NCBI GenBank assembly: GCA_965199705.1
Contig: OZ241359.1
Location: 2,046,001 to 2,110,000 of the forward strand
Source: Azophilus sp965199705
GTDB taxonomy: Bacteria; Pseudomonadota; Gammaproteobacteria; Pseudomonadales; Azotimanducaceae
Length of the DNA: 64,000 bases
Reading direction: 5' to 3'
Of this stretch, positions 8,889 through 17,731 are shown piece after piece. How positions within the stretch are numbered: position 1 is the stretch's first letter; each line of letters opens with the position of its first letter. The translations under genes and the position numbers were made by a program. The notes below the pieces were generated by a model that did not search any database, was not told the origin of the DNA, and saw nothing but the letters and a program-made list of their open reading frames with translations.

Positions 8889-8936
8889 AAGGCCAGTATC
8901 CTTGGTCGAGCACAAACCGGGCTGCAGGTAGTCAGT

Positions 8937-11126
8937 ATGGCTGAGCGTTCTTTTGCCAAGGAGGTCACTCGCCTGCGCACAGGCGAAGGCGAGGTGTTCG
9001 CCGGTGAAGGGATTCTCGCCGTTACGAAAGCGCTCCTGCAATCAGGTGTTTCGTATGTGGGCGGTTATCAAGGCGCCCCCATTTCGCACTTGATGGACGT
9101 ATTGAACGACGCCAAAGAGATACTGGATGAGCTCGGCGTTCATTTTGAAGCCTGCGGCAGTGAAGCCACGGCAGGCGCCATGCTGTCCGCATCCATCAAC
9201 TACCCCATGCGTGGCGCGGTCACCTGGAAGTCAACCGTGGGCACAAACGTGGCTTCTGACGCCATAGCCAACCTCGCCTCCTCCGGCGTCCGCGGTGGCG
9301 CGATGATCATTCTCGGCGAAGACTACGGCGAAGGGGCAAGCATCATGCAAGAGCGAACGCACTCCTTCGCCATGAAGTCGCAGATGTGGTTGCTGGATCC
9401 ACGTCCCAATCTGCCAAGCATCGTCAGCCTGGTGGAGCAAGGCTTTGAACTGTCCGAGGCCAGCAACACCCCGGTCATGCTCATGATGCGTGTACGCGCT
9501 TGTCATGTGACAGGCGAGTTCGTCGCAAAAGACAACGTCGCGCCTGAGTTCGGCAAGAACAACCCGGTAGCGCCCCATCGCGAGGCTGACAAGATCATCC
9601 TGCCGCCCAATGTCTTCGAGCACGAACAGGCCAAGGTTGCAGATCGCCTGCCACGGGCGATCGAGTTTATTAAAGAAAACAAGCTGAATGAGCACTTTGA
9701 AGGGTCGATATCTTCCCTCGGCATCATCCTGCAAGGGGGTATGTACAACACCACGATACGCGCACTGCAACAGTTGGGGTTAGCTGACCCCTACGGGCAA
9801 ACGCCCATTCCGCTCTATGTCCTGAATGTGACCTACCCTCTGATTGGTGACGAGGTGCTGGCGTTCTGCACGCACAAAGAACGGGTTCTCGTTGTTGAGG
9901 AAGGTCAGCCCAATCATCTGGAGCAGGCCATTCAGACGATTATCAGCCAGCAAGATCGTTCGACGCGTATCGCCGGCAAAGGCTATCTGCCCATCGCCGG
10001 GGAGTACACCGGTCAGGCCGTCCTGGATGGTGTGGCGACGTTCCTGATCGAAGCGAACTTGCCCGAGCTCAGCAACTACAACGTCAAGGCAACCTACGAC
10101 GCAATGGGACACTCACTGCCGGTGGATGTACAACAGACACTGGCTGACAACGTGCCAGCCCGTCCATCGGGTCTGTGCACCGGATGCCCGGAACGCCCCC
10201 TTTTCAGCGCCATCAAGCAGCTCCAACAAGAAGCGTTTGGCGAACTGCACATCAGTTCGGACATTGGCTGCCATTCTTTTGCCACCCTGCCGCCGTTTAA
10301 TCTGGGCAATACCATTATGGGTTACGGATTATCACTGGCCAGTTCGTCGGCGTTACACAACGCACTCCCCCATCGGTCGATCAGCATCATGGGAGATGGC
10401 GGGTTTTGGCACAATGGACTCAATTCCGGTGTTGTGAGCTCGGTATTCAATCACCATGACAGCGTACTGATCGTTGTCAACAACGGGTACTCCGCCGCAA
10501 CCGGCGGCCAGGACATTCCTTCCATGGTGCACCCCAACCTCATCGCCAGCACGATGGATGCAAGCCATCTTGAGCGACAAGACAGCCAATCCATCGAAGA
10601 TGCCGTTAAAGGTGTTGGCGTGGAATGGGTACGGACGATGAGCACGTATGACATCAGCGGCATGAAAGAAGTGCTCAGGGAAGCCATGACCACCGATGCA
10701 GGCGGCCTGAAAGTGATCGTCGCCGAAGGCGAGTGCATGCTGAACCGACAGCGGCGCATCAAGCCGCTCATGAAAAAAGCGCAAGCTGATGGCGAACGCG
10801 TCGTACGCGCACGCTTTTACGTCGACCCGGAAATCTGTACCGGTGACCGAGCGTGCATTCGCTTGTCAGGATGCCCTTCATTGAACGTCCGGCCCAACCC
10901 GGATCCATTGCGGGAAGACCCCGTTACCTATGTTGACAACACCTGTGTGGGTTGCGGTGTTTGTGGCGGGAACGCTCACTCTGCGGTGCTCTGCCCGTCT
11001 TTTGCCCGAGCCGATGTCATTTCCAACCCCGGTCGATGGGACAAATTCAAACAGGCTGCACGGCAATCGATTATTGGCCGAATGCAGAATCGACTCGAAC
11101 GGTCAGACGCCAGGCGCAGTCTGTGA
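8937..11126 (+). CDS. iorA: indolepyruvate:ferredoxin oxidoreductase-type enzyme, alpha (TPP/Fe-S) subunit
   Basis: 729 residues. The N-terminal half is a 2-oxoacid-oxidoreductase pyrimidine-type domain (GGYQGAPISHLMD near residue 43). The central part carries the thiamine pyrophosphate motif GDGGFWHNG near residue 485. A ferredoxin domain at the C-terminus has an intact cluster CVGCGVC...CPS, preceded by a three-Cys stretch CTGDRACIRLSGCPS. The family oxidatively decarboxylates aryl pyruvates such as indolepyruvate to aryl-acetyl-CoA, passing electrons to ferredoxin. The gene overlaps or abuts iorB, so the two subunits are translated together. Placement opposite a 2-aminobenzoyl-CoA operon suggests entry of tryptophan-derived indolepyruvate. 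The exact 2-oxoacid is inference. Confidence 0.85.
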   Translation: MAERSFAKEVTRLRTGEGEVFAGEGILAVTKALLQSGVSYVGGYQGAPISHLMDVLNDAKEILDELGVHFEACGSEATAGAMLSASINYPMRGAVTWKSTVGTNVASDAIANLASSGVRGGAMIILGEDYGEGASIMQERTHSFAMKSQMWLLDPRPNLPSIVSLVEQGFELSEASNTPVMLMMRVRACHVTGEFVAKDNVAPEFGKNNPVAPHREADKIILPPNVFEHEQAKVADRLPRAIEFIKENKLNEHFEGSISSLGIILQGGMYNTTIRALQQLGLADPYGQTPIPLYVLNVTYPLIGDEVLAFCTHKERVLVVEEGQPNHLEQAIQTIISQQDRSTRIAGKGYLPIAGEYTGQAVLDGVATFLIEANLPELSNYNVKATYDAMGHSLPVDVQQTLADNVPARPSGLCTGCPERPLFSAIKQLQQEAFGELHISSDIGCHSFATLPPFNLGNTIMGYGLSLASSSALHNALPHRSISIMGDGGFWHNGLNSGVVSSVFNHHDSVLIVVNNGYSAATGGQDIPSMVHPNLIASTMDASHLERQDSQSIEDAVKGVGVEWVRTMSTYDISGMKEVLREAMTTDAGGLKVIVAEGECMLNRQRRIKPLMKKAQADGERVVRARFYVDPEICTGDRACIRLSGCPSLNVRPNPDPLREDPVTYVDNTCVGCGVCGGNAHSAVLCPSFARADVISNPGRWDKFKQAARQSIIGRMQNRLERSDARRSL

Positions 11127-11137
11127 GTACACAAGGT

Positions 11138-12646
11138 ATGGCAACTCACACCCAGGCAAAAACGATCAACATCGTTATCGCCGCCTTGGGCGGTCAAGGC
11201 GGCGGTGTGCTCCTCGACTGGATCACTCAGGTTGCACGGAAGGCCGGCTGGGCCTCTCAAGCAACATCCGTACCCGGCGTTGCCCAGCGGACGGGTGCGA
11301 CCATCTACTACCTTGAGGTATTCCCCCACACTTCTGCTGCGGCCACGCCATCACCCGTCATGTCGCTGTTCCCCATGCCGAACAACGTCGATGTGGTGCT
11401 GGCTTCCGAAATCGTTGAAGCAGGCCGCATGTTACAGCGTGGATTTGTCACGCCCTCACGCACAACCCTTATCGCATCGACGCATCGCGTTTACGCGATC
11501 GGGGAAAGGGCTGCGGTCAAAGATGAAGTGATCGACGCCAACGCGCTGCGCGCCATCGCCACCGACCAGGCCAACAAACTCGTGATGTTGGATTTGGACG
11601 CCTTGGCTGTCGCACACGGCACAGTGATCAGCGCCACGTTGTTTGGCGCATTCGCAGGTTCAGGCGCTTTACCCGCGCCACAAGAACACTACGAAGCTGT
11701 GATCAAGGAAGCGGGCATTCAGGTAGGGAATAACCTCAATGCCTTTCGTGCAGCCTACGGCCAGGCAACCAAAGTCGATGATGCCGCAACGGTGCATCAA
11801 TTCGAGCCCCCACAACCCGGTGCATTTGAGATTCCAGACGCTTCAAACGACCAGGCGACGGCCATCGTTGAACGCCTGCGCGCCTTGCCCGGCCCTGTTC
11901 AAGAGGTGACTTATCATGGCGCCCGCAAACTGGCCGATTATCTCGACTATGCCTATGCAAACGAATACCTGGACGCTGTAGAAAGGTGTCTGCAGCAAGA
12001 CAAGGCGGAAGATTTCACACTGACCCAGGCATTCGCAAAACGGCTGGCCCTGTGGCTCAGCTTTGAAGACATCATCCGCGTCGCACACCTGAAAATAAAA
12101 AAATCGCGACAAGCAGAACTCCGAAGAGAGGTGCGCGCAAACCCGGAGCAAGTCGTTGAGGTGCGCGACTTCTTCAAACCTCGAGTGGAAGAAATCTGTG
12201 GCGTGCTCCCGCATACCCTGGGCAAGTGGGTGGAGGGGTCCAAACTCATGACCGGCCTCATCGGTCGATTCACAAAAGGAAGGCAACTGGCAAGCACGCA
12301 TGTCAGTGTGTTTCTGATGTTGCGCGTACTTGCATCCCTGCGTCGCATCCGACGCATGACACACGCCCATGTCAGCGAACAAAGGAGAATCGCCACTTGG
12401 CAAACGGCTGTCTTCGCCACCACAAATGATCATGCCAAAGCGCTCGCTCTGGTGGAGTCTGCAAAACTCGTTAAAGGCTATGGGGCCACTCGCGCGCGCG
12501 GCTGTGCACAGGTTGACCAGATCTGTCAGCACGCCACCGAAGCCAGTGCGAGAGATATCAACGCATGGGTCGCTGCGGGCCTGGAAGACGATCAGGGTAC
12601 TGCATTCGAACTGACATTTGGCAAGGGCGCAGGTCGCGCCGCCTGA
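11138..12646 (+). CDS. iorB: indolepyruvate oxidoreductase beta subunit with C-terminal DUF6537
   Basis: 502 residues. Residues 1 to about 200 form the gamma-type domain of 2-oxoacid:ferredoxin oxidoreductases, with the motif ALGGQGGGVLLDWI near the start. The long C-terminal part (about residues 220-490) is the helical DUF6537 extension seen in the IorB proteins of aerobic proteobacteria. It is the partner of the preceding iorA. The ATG at 11,138 is chosen. A GTG at 11,123 overlaps the iorA stop (GTGA) and is in frame, which would add five residues; neither has a clear ribosome site, so coupling to iorA translation is likely. Confidence 0.85.
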   Translation: MATHTQAKTINIVIAALGGQGGGVLLDWITQVARKAGWASQATSVPGVAQRTGATIYYLEVFPHTSAAATPSPVMSLFPMPNNVDVVLASEIVEAGRMLQRGFVTPSRTTLIASTHRVYAIGERAAVKDEVIDANALRAIATDQANKLVMLDLDALAVAHGTVISATLFGAFAGSGALPAPQEHYEAVIKEAGIQVGNNLNAFRAAYGQATKVDDAATVHQFEPPQPGAFEIPDASNDQATAIVERLRALPGPVQEVTYHGARKLADYLDYAYANEYLDAVERCLQQDKAEDFTLTQAFAKRLALWLSFEDIIRVAHLKIKKSRQAELRREVRANPEQVVEVRDFFKPRVEEICGVLPHTLGKWVEGSKLMTGLIGRFTKGRQLASTHVSVFLMLRVLASLRRIRRMTHAHVSEQRRIATWQTAVFATTNDHAKALALVESAKLVKGYGATRARGCAQVDQICQHATEASARDINAWVAAGLEDDQGTAFELTFGKGAGRAA

Positions 12647-12703
12647 TCCATTGATGCGCCAGCCCGACCAGGCAACACCCGTTCAATCTACCAATATCGT
12701 TTG

Positions 12704-13207
12704 ATGACTCCGCCAAAAAAGAAACTCACGACGCCAACGCCTGCCAGTAAGGACCTTGCTGATCCTGCGCACAAAGACTTTCTCCTCGAACATTCCCCTT
12801 TCTATTTGATGGCCCAAGCCAATGGGCTGTACACCCACGCCATGGAACGATCATTGAAAAGCGTTGGCATGGACTTGCCACGGTGGCGAGTCTTGATGGT
12901 TCTCAACGAACAGAATCCAAGCACCGTTTCGGAAATATCCAAACGCGCCGTCATGAAACTGTCCACCATGACCAAGGTGGCGCAACGTCTTGAAAAAGAG
13001 GGCTACGTGGAATTGGAGCCGAACGCACAAGATCGGCGCGCCACAGATGTCCACCTGTTGGAGAAAGGCGAAGATGCAGTGGACACCATTCGGCGGGTCG
13101 GAAGTAGTGTCTATCGACGCGCAACCGATGAGCTATCTGAAACCGAACTACAAACCCTGGCTGCGCTATTGACCAAGCTGGCCGACAATTTGTTGGTCGC
13201 GGGCTGA
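12704..13207 (+). CDS. MarR-family transcriptional regulator
   Basis: 167 residues with a winged-helix domain across residues 45-140. The recognition-helix region reads STVSEISKRAVMKLSTMTKVAQRLEKEGYVE, and the wing includes the MarR-typical DRRATDVHL stretch. The ATG at 12,704 is preferred to a TTG one codon upstream. It lies 57 bp behind iorB in the same direction and is probably co-transcribed. MarR proteins near CoA-dependent aromatic pathways usually repress and respond to the pathway acyl-CoA. The dyads at 8724-8741 and 2725-2740 are its likely sites, by inference. Confidence 0.9.
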   Translation: MTPPKKKLTTPTPASKDLADPAHKDFLLEHSPFYLMAQANGLYTHAMERSLKSVGMDLPRWRVLMVLNEQNPSTVSEISKRAVMKLSTMTKVAQRLEKEGYVELEPNAQDRRATDVHLLEKGEDAVDTIRRVGSSVYRRATDELSETELQTLAALLTKLADNLLVAG

Positions 13208-13281
13208 TTCAAGCTGGCTATAAGTCGCGGGGCCCCTTCCATGCCGTGACAACCCATGCAATAGCTCGAACGACTCGTCGC

Positions 13282-14418
13282 TCAGGCGCGCTCGCGCAAG
13301 ATCATCTCACACGCCTCGCGCACGGCGCCCTGACCACCCCGGGCCTCGGTAATGAAGTCGCTGGCCCGCCGAACCTCGCCCACCGCATCGGCCGGGCAGA
13401 GGGCCAGGCCGACCGCCCTCAGGCACGCCAGGTCGCCCAGATCGTCGCCCATATAGGCGATTTCCGCCAGATTCAGGCGCCAGCGATGCGCCAGTGAGCG
13501 CAGCACCGGGAGCTTGTCGGTGATACCGGGAAAATATTCGGACACACCGATCTTGCGCATTCGGCTGGCCACCGCAGGGCTTTCCTCGCCAGTAATCACC
13601 GCCAGGCGCAGGTTCTGCCCGCGCAACATGCGCAACCCGGCGGCGTCTCGGGTATCAAACCGCTTCATCATCTCGCCTTCGGCGCCGTAGTACATGCCGG
13701 CATCTGTCATGGTACCGTCCACGTCGAGCACCAGCGCCCGGATCGTGTCTGCACTGCGGCGTTGGCGGCGTTCCAGCAGCAGGGCTTCCGCTGCCGCCCA
13801 GTCCGCTGGTTCGTCGATTTCCAGTTGCGCATGTTCCGGCATCTCGTGGGTGCAGATGCGCCCGCCCAGGCGGCTGCCGGTGCGCCGCAGAATATCGGCT
13901 CGGGTGAAATAGAAGGCGCCATTCTCCACCAGCTCACCGAGCTGCTCCTGGCGCCTTGGCCGCTCTGCCGGATCATAGTTCAACGCCTCGCCTGCCTCAG
14001 ACCAGAAGAAGCGCTTCATCCGCGAAACTGTCACCAGGGAGTCGCAGGCGCCGGCCTCGAATGCGGCCCTTGCTTCCTGAAAGTGGGCCGCCTCGGTAAA
14101 CGGGGAAGTCGCTTGCACCAGGCCAAGCACATCGAAACGGGTCTGCGCCTGAAACTCGGCCATCACCTGCTCGGTCGGCGCTGTATCGGTCGCACTCGCC
14201 GTCGAGCGGGGAAACAGGAGAACCTGCGGAAACAGAGCCCGCACTGCCTCGGCGATGGCGACGCCATCGGTGGCAACATGCACTTCTTCGAAGATGCCAG
14301 AATCAAGCGCAGCCGCCAGCGCCCAGGCAAACAGCGGGCGCCCGGCGAGCGGGCGCAGGTTCTTGTTGGCAATGCCCTTGGAGCCGGCGCGCAACGGCAT
14401 CAGGGCAACCCAGCGCAT
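13282..14418 (-). CDS. neuA: fused acylneuraminate cytidylyltransferase and KdsC-type HAD phosphatase
   Basis: 378 residues in two enzymes. Residues 1 to about 215 are a CMP-sugar synthetase, with the nucleotide-binding LMPLRAGSKGIANKNLRPL near the start and the SPFTEAAHFQEA region. Residues from about 222 are a KdsC-type HAD phosphatase, with the Asp nucleophile motif VLDVDGTMTDAG, the VITGEES threonine and the YMGDDLGDLACL motif. It activates a nonulosonic acid with CTP and dephosphorylates a nonulosonate 9-phosphate or similar. The ATG overlaps the neuB stop by one base (TGATG), so translation is coupled. Legionaminate, sialate or related acid cannot be told apart. Confidence 0.88.
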   Translation of the reverse strand: MRWVALMPLRAGSKGIANKNLRPLAGRPLFAWALAAALDSGIFEEVHVATDGVAIAEAVRALFPQVLLFPRSTASATDTAPTEQVMAEFQAQTRFDVLGLVQATSPFTEAAHFQEARAAFEAGACDSLVTVSRMKRFFWSEAGEALNYDPAERPRRQEQLGELVENGAFYFTRADILRRTGSRLGGRICTHEMPEHAQLEIDEPADWAAAEALLLERRQRRSADTIRALVLDVDGTMTDAGMYYGAEGEMMKRFDTRDAAGLRMLRGQNLRLAVITGEESPAVASRMRKIGVSEYFPGITDKLPVLRSLAHRWRLNLAEIAYMGDDLGDLACLRAVGLALCPADAVGEVRRASDFITEARGGQGAVREACEMILRERA

Positions 14419-15290
14419 CAGGATGCAGCCGGGATGAACTTCAACTTGTCGCGTTGCGCCTCTTCTACGGCAAGCAGCTGTGGTGGTCTTGAGGTCAATG
14501 CCTGCGTGACCGCCTCGGCGTCTCGCGCCAGACGGCGCAGACCGTCCGGCTCCAGAGAAGCCGCATGATCCGTGCCCTTCCAGGTGCGGTCCAGGGTGAA
14601 GTGACGCTCGATCCAGGTCGCGCCGAGGGTCACGGCTGCCATGTCCACGGCGATGCCGAGATGATGTCCAGAGAAGCCTATCTCCTTGACCCGCTCGCCG
14701 AAGGCTTTTTGCAAGCGGGTCACTTCCAGCAGACACACGTCCTTGGCAGCGACGGGATAGCCGGAGGTGCACGCGTAGAGCACCACGCGATCAGCAGCGC
14801 CGTGCGCTTCCAGGTGCTGAACGATCGCATCCGCCTCGGCCCGGGTGGTCATGCCGAGGGAGATGTGGATGTCCCCGGCATAGTCGCGGGCCAGTGCCTC
14901 AAGCATCGGAAAGTGCAGATTGCAGGCCGAAGGCACCTTGATGTACGGTGGATTCAGGGAAGCGATTTCACGCGCCGAGGTCAGATCCCAGACCGAGCAG
15001 GAATAGCCCACATTGAATCGGGCGCACTCGGCCTGCAAGACCCCGTGCTGTGCCAGGTCCAATTCAAGCGCCTCGCGATGCTCGCCATAGCTGTCCCCGT
15101 AGCTGTTGGTCGGCACCGGGTGCGGCGCCGCATAAGCCTCTGGCGTCAGCAGCTCGCGATTGTTGCGCTTCTGAAATTTGACCACATCGCAATTTGCAAA
15201 ATCCGCGGCTATGCCAATCATTTCCTTGGCAATTTCGAGATCTCCCTTGTGGTTGCAGCCAACCTCCGCAACTATTTTCGGCGCCTGCAT
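14418..15290 (-). CDS. neuB: NeuB-family nonulosonic acid synthase lacking the SAF domain
   Basis: 290 residues of the N-acetylneuraminate synthase family, which condenses phosphoenolpyruvate with an N-acyl hexosamine to a nonulosonic acid. The TIM-barrel features are visible: IVAEVGCNHKGDLEIA near the start, VKFQKR, and the family ending IERHFTLDRTWKGTDHAASL. Usual NeuB proteins are about 345 residues and end with a SAF (antifreeze-like) domain that closes the active site of the partner subunit. Here the protein stops soon after the barrel. The start at 15,290 follows a good AGGAAG ribosome site; a longer in-frame reading to 15,341 has no support. Confidence 0.85.
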   Translation of the reverse strand: MQAPKIVAEVGCNHKGDLEIAKEMIGIAADFANCDVVKFQKRNNRELLTPEAYAAPHPVPTNSYGDSYGEHREALELDLAQHGVLQAECARFNVGYSCSVWDLTSAREIASLNPPYIKVPSACNLHFPMLEALARDYAGDIHISLGMTTRAEADAIVQHLEAHGAADRVVLYACTSGYPVAAKDVCLLEVTRLQKAFGERVKEIGFSGHHLGIAVDMAAVTLGATWIERHFTLDRTWKGTDHAASLEPDGLRRLARDAEAVTQALTSRPPQLLAVEEAQRDKLKFIPAAS

Positions 15291-15380
15291 GATGTCTTCC
15301 TGAGTGGGTGGATGGTTTGACCCGCATGTTGCGCCTGGCAATACACTGGCCGGGTTTCTGGTTTCGTCTGAGGCCAGCGA

Positions 15381-16301
15381 TCAGGCTTCTTCGCCGGGAA
15401 AACGCATGAGCAACTCCGACGCATGCCGGTGCCACTTGGGCTCCCGGCCAAGATCCGTGGCCGCACCACAAGCCAGGGCTTGACGCCAGGGCACAGGGCT
15501 TGGCAGCAGGCAAAGGGTGAGCACCAGGCGATCGCCGGTTCGAGGCGCAAGCCCTCGGTGCAGAACCCGTGCCGGCTGAAAGAGGACCGCGTCGCCGGCG
15601 TCTGGGGTGCGACGGTGAACATGCAGTGATTTTCCGGCAATGCGCTCCAGCGCATCAAGCCGGCTGGTACGCCGGCGCGTCCAGCCAAAGACATAGCCAT
15701 GCCGGCCCACAGCAGCCGTGTCGTCCAGATCGAGGTATTCGGTGCCACCTTGATGCGCTTTATGGTCATTCAGATATATCAGCAATTTGAGATGACGCTC
15801 CGGCCCCTTGTCGCAGTGCCAGCGGAAGGAAACGGTGGGCGCCTCTGACGACGCTCTGGTGCGGATCAACATGGCCGTATGCACAAGATATTCGGCCTCG
15901 AAATAGTGCACCAGGCAGGCGTCAAGCGCGCCGGCAAGAACCGGCGCCAACAGTTCCACCAGATCCGGGCGCACAGTGAGCGACAGGCCCGTTTCAAGCG
16001 CGCCCCGCGGGTCGGGCTCGGCAAATTCTTGCGAGTCGCCCATCTCGCCCGCCAACGCCTTCAGGTCGGCGCCGAGCCCGAGCCTGAAATCGGCGAGGCC
16101 AACGCTTTCCAGGCTCGCCTGCGCAGATCCGGGTGGCGCCATCGGCAGCGGCCTTTGCAGACGTTCGCGGCAAAGCTGCGCATAGGCTGCATAGCCTCGA
16201 TCCTCGGCGTAATGGCGGAAAATGCGTTGCACCCGGTTCGGGGCGCGGAGCCGCTTGCCGGGCAGCGGCAGATGCCATCTCAGTTGTTCGAGAAGCGTCA
16301 C
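15381..16301 (-). CDS. 2-oxoglutarate/Fe(II)-dependent oxygenase-like protein
   Basis: 306 residues. The double-stranded beta-helix iron ligands appear as WHCD (HxD) in VSFRWHCDKGPERHLKLL near residue 162, and as the distal His in VLHRGLAPRTGDRLVLTL with the following Arg for 2-oxoglutarate, near residue 250. YLNDHKAHQGGTEYLD is typical of phytanoyl-CoA-dioxygenase-like and prolyl-hydroxylase-like folds. The ATG overlaps the stop of the upstream glycan gene by four bases, so the protein belongs to the surface-glycan operon. It may hydroxylate a sugar or lipid-linked intermediate. The substrate is unknown. Confidence 0.75.
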   Translation of the reverse strand: MTLLEQLRWHLPLPGKRLRAPNRVQRIFRHYAEDRGYAAYAQLCRERLQRPLPMAPPGSAQASLESVGLADFRLGLGADLKALAGEMGDSQEFAEPDPRGALETGLSLTVRPDLVELLAPVLAGALDACLVHYFEAEYLVHTAMLIRTRASSEAPTVSFRWHCDKGPERHLKLLIYLNDHKAHQGGTEYLDLDDTAAVGRHGYVFGWTRRRTSRLDALERIAGKSLHVHRRTPDAGDAVLFQPARVLHRGLAPRTGDRLVLTLCLLPSPVPWRQALACGAATDLGREPKWHRHASELLMRFPGEEA

Positions 16302-17731
16302 GTCTGCGCCTCCGGCAGAACATCGAACAGGTGCGCTGATCGCAGCCGCACCCGCACCCTTTCAAATCGGCCCAGCACCTCGCGAAAGCGCCCGATACGG
16401 CGCTCCACCTCGGCGACCGGCAATGTCGGGTAACGGTGATCGTGATAGGCAGCGCGCTCCGCCCGCGCGCCACCCACGCCTGCCCGAACCAGCCTCGCCG
16501 CCAGCGCACCCAGGCGCCGTCGTCCGCGTGACTGACGCCCGACCATACCCGCATCGCCAAGCACGTCAACAATGCGGTCACTGGCCAGCGGGCCTCGACG
16601 CGCAGCCAGATGATGGTCCAGAAGGTCGTCAGCCTGGCGCACGGGCTCCGCCGACACCGGCGCATCAGAGGCGAAGCGCTCAAGCGCATGCATCAGGACG
16701 CCGATATCCCGAAAGCGGTAGCTCAGGCGATTGGGCAAACCCTGAAAGTCCTCGTCATAGCGTTTGTCGAACACTGGCTGCCAGGCGAGCGCCGGCACGC
16801 AGAGCGCCGCCGCCTCCACTGCCGTCGTGCAACCATTGTGCACCAGCGCCTTCGACGCCAACAGCCAGGGGATCACATTGCCTTCATGCAGCACACGAAT
16901 CCGGGAATCCGCGCTTGCCATCTTCTCGTAGGGCGCAAAGTTCTCGCTCGGGTGCGGGCGCAGGACCACGTTCAGGTCCGGGAAAGTCGCCGCCAGCCTG
17001 GGAGCGAGCTCAAGAAAGTGCTCGAACAAACGCTGCTTGTGGCGCTGAAGCCCTTGCGCAAACGCCAGCGTCATGCCACGCCCGGCCTGTCCGAATGCGG
17101 GCTTGTCAGCCTTGCGTTCGCTTGGCAGAAACAAGCCGATGTCGGAGATGAACGGATTGACGTCGGAAAAGTTGGTGTTGATCAGAAAGAAGGCGCCGTG
17201 TTCTGCGCGCAACCGCTCGATTTCGTCAGCAAAGAAGGGCCGCAACTCCGGGCGCAGCAGGTCGGCGCGCGGGTTGCCGGTGATGTGTATCGGCAGATTC
17301 GCCGGCAGGTGCGGATACTGGCGCACCAGCTCGGCGTTTTCTTCACCCCAGGCAAACATGTGCGATACGTGGCGGAGGGTCACGGGCGACAGGCGCAAGC
17401 CGAAATAGATGTCCGGCGGCGGATGCACCAGAGCCTCCTCTTCCCAGAAGGTGATGGCGTGGCCGAACAACCGCAGCAGGCGGAAGGTCTGCTTGCTCAG
17501 GTGGCGCGCACTCTTGGCCAGATAGATGCCTGGCGGCTCGGACAGCGCCGCGAGATGCGTGTGTTGCCTGGAACCGAGCAGGACCCGATGGCCGCGCTCG
17601 GCTGCAACGCAGGCAAGCAGCAGCTTGGCGTCGAACTCTCGCACCTGACTCTCGACAGGAATGATGAGCGGCGCCGGGCGGGAGACGCCGCCAGAAGGCT
17701 GACCGGGAGGATGGGTGTCTTGCATCGTCAA
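16298..17731 (-). CDS. surface carbohydrate biosynthesis protein
   Basis: 477 residues resembling the surface-carbohydrate-biosynthesis family linked with CMP-nonulosonate clusters. A GT-B-like fold is suggested by ITGNPRADLLRPE near residue 152, VVLRPHPSENFAPY near residue 256 and the VHNGCTTAVEAA nucleotide-sugar site near residue 296. The last 80 residues are Arg/Ala-rich and less conserved in appearance. It overlaps both neighbours by four bases (ATGA). The probable role is transfer or polymerisation of a nonulosonate-containing unit at the inner membrane; this is inferred from context. No transmembrane segment is visible. Confidence 0.75.
   Translation of the reverse strand: MTMQDTHPPGQPSGGVSRPAPLIIPVESQVREFDAKLLLACVAAERGHRVLLGSRQHTHLAALSEPPGIYLAKSARHLSKQTFRLLRLFGHAITFWEEEALVHPPPDIYFGLRLSPVTLRHVSHMFAWGEENAELVRQYPHLPANLPIHITGNPRADLLRPELRPFFADEIERLRAEHGAFFLINTNFSDVNPFISDIGLFLPSERKADKPAFGQAGRGMTLAFAQGLQRHKQRLFEHFLELAPRLAATFPDLNVVLRPHPSENFAPYEKMASADSRIRVLHEGNVIPWLLASKALVHNGCTTAVEAAALCVPALAWQPVFDKRYDEDFQGLPNRLSYRFRDIGVLMHALERFASDAPVSAEPVRQADDLLDHHLAARRGPLASDRIVDVLGDAGMVGRQSRGRRRLGALAARLVRAGVGGARAERAAYHDHRYPTLPVAEVERRIGRFREVLGRFERVRVRLRSAHLFDVLPEAQT

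Larger units (their letters stand above)
8487..8936. promoter_or_regulatory. divergent control region between the ligase operon and iorAB
   Basis: This 450-bp region separates two divergent operons of the same island. It becomes AT-rich around 8,695-8,750 and contains a perfect dyad (listed separately). It also carries a short open frame with a strong ribosome site at 8,808. I see no clear sigma-70 promoter pair and no RNA gene. Control by the MarR protein encoded at 12,704 is a reasonable inference. Confidence 0.5.
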
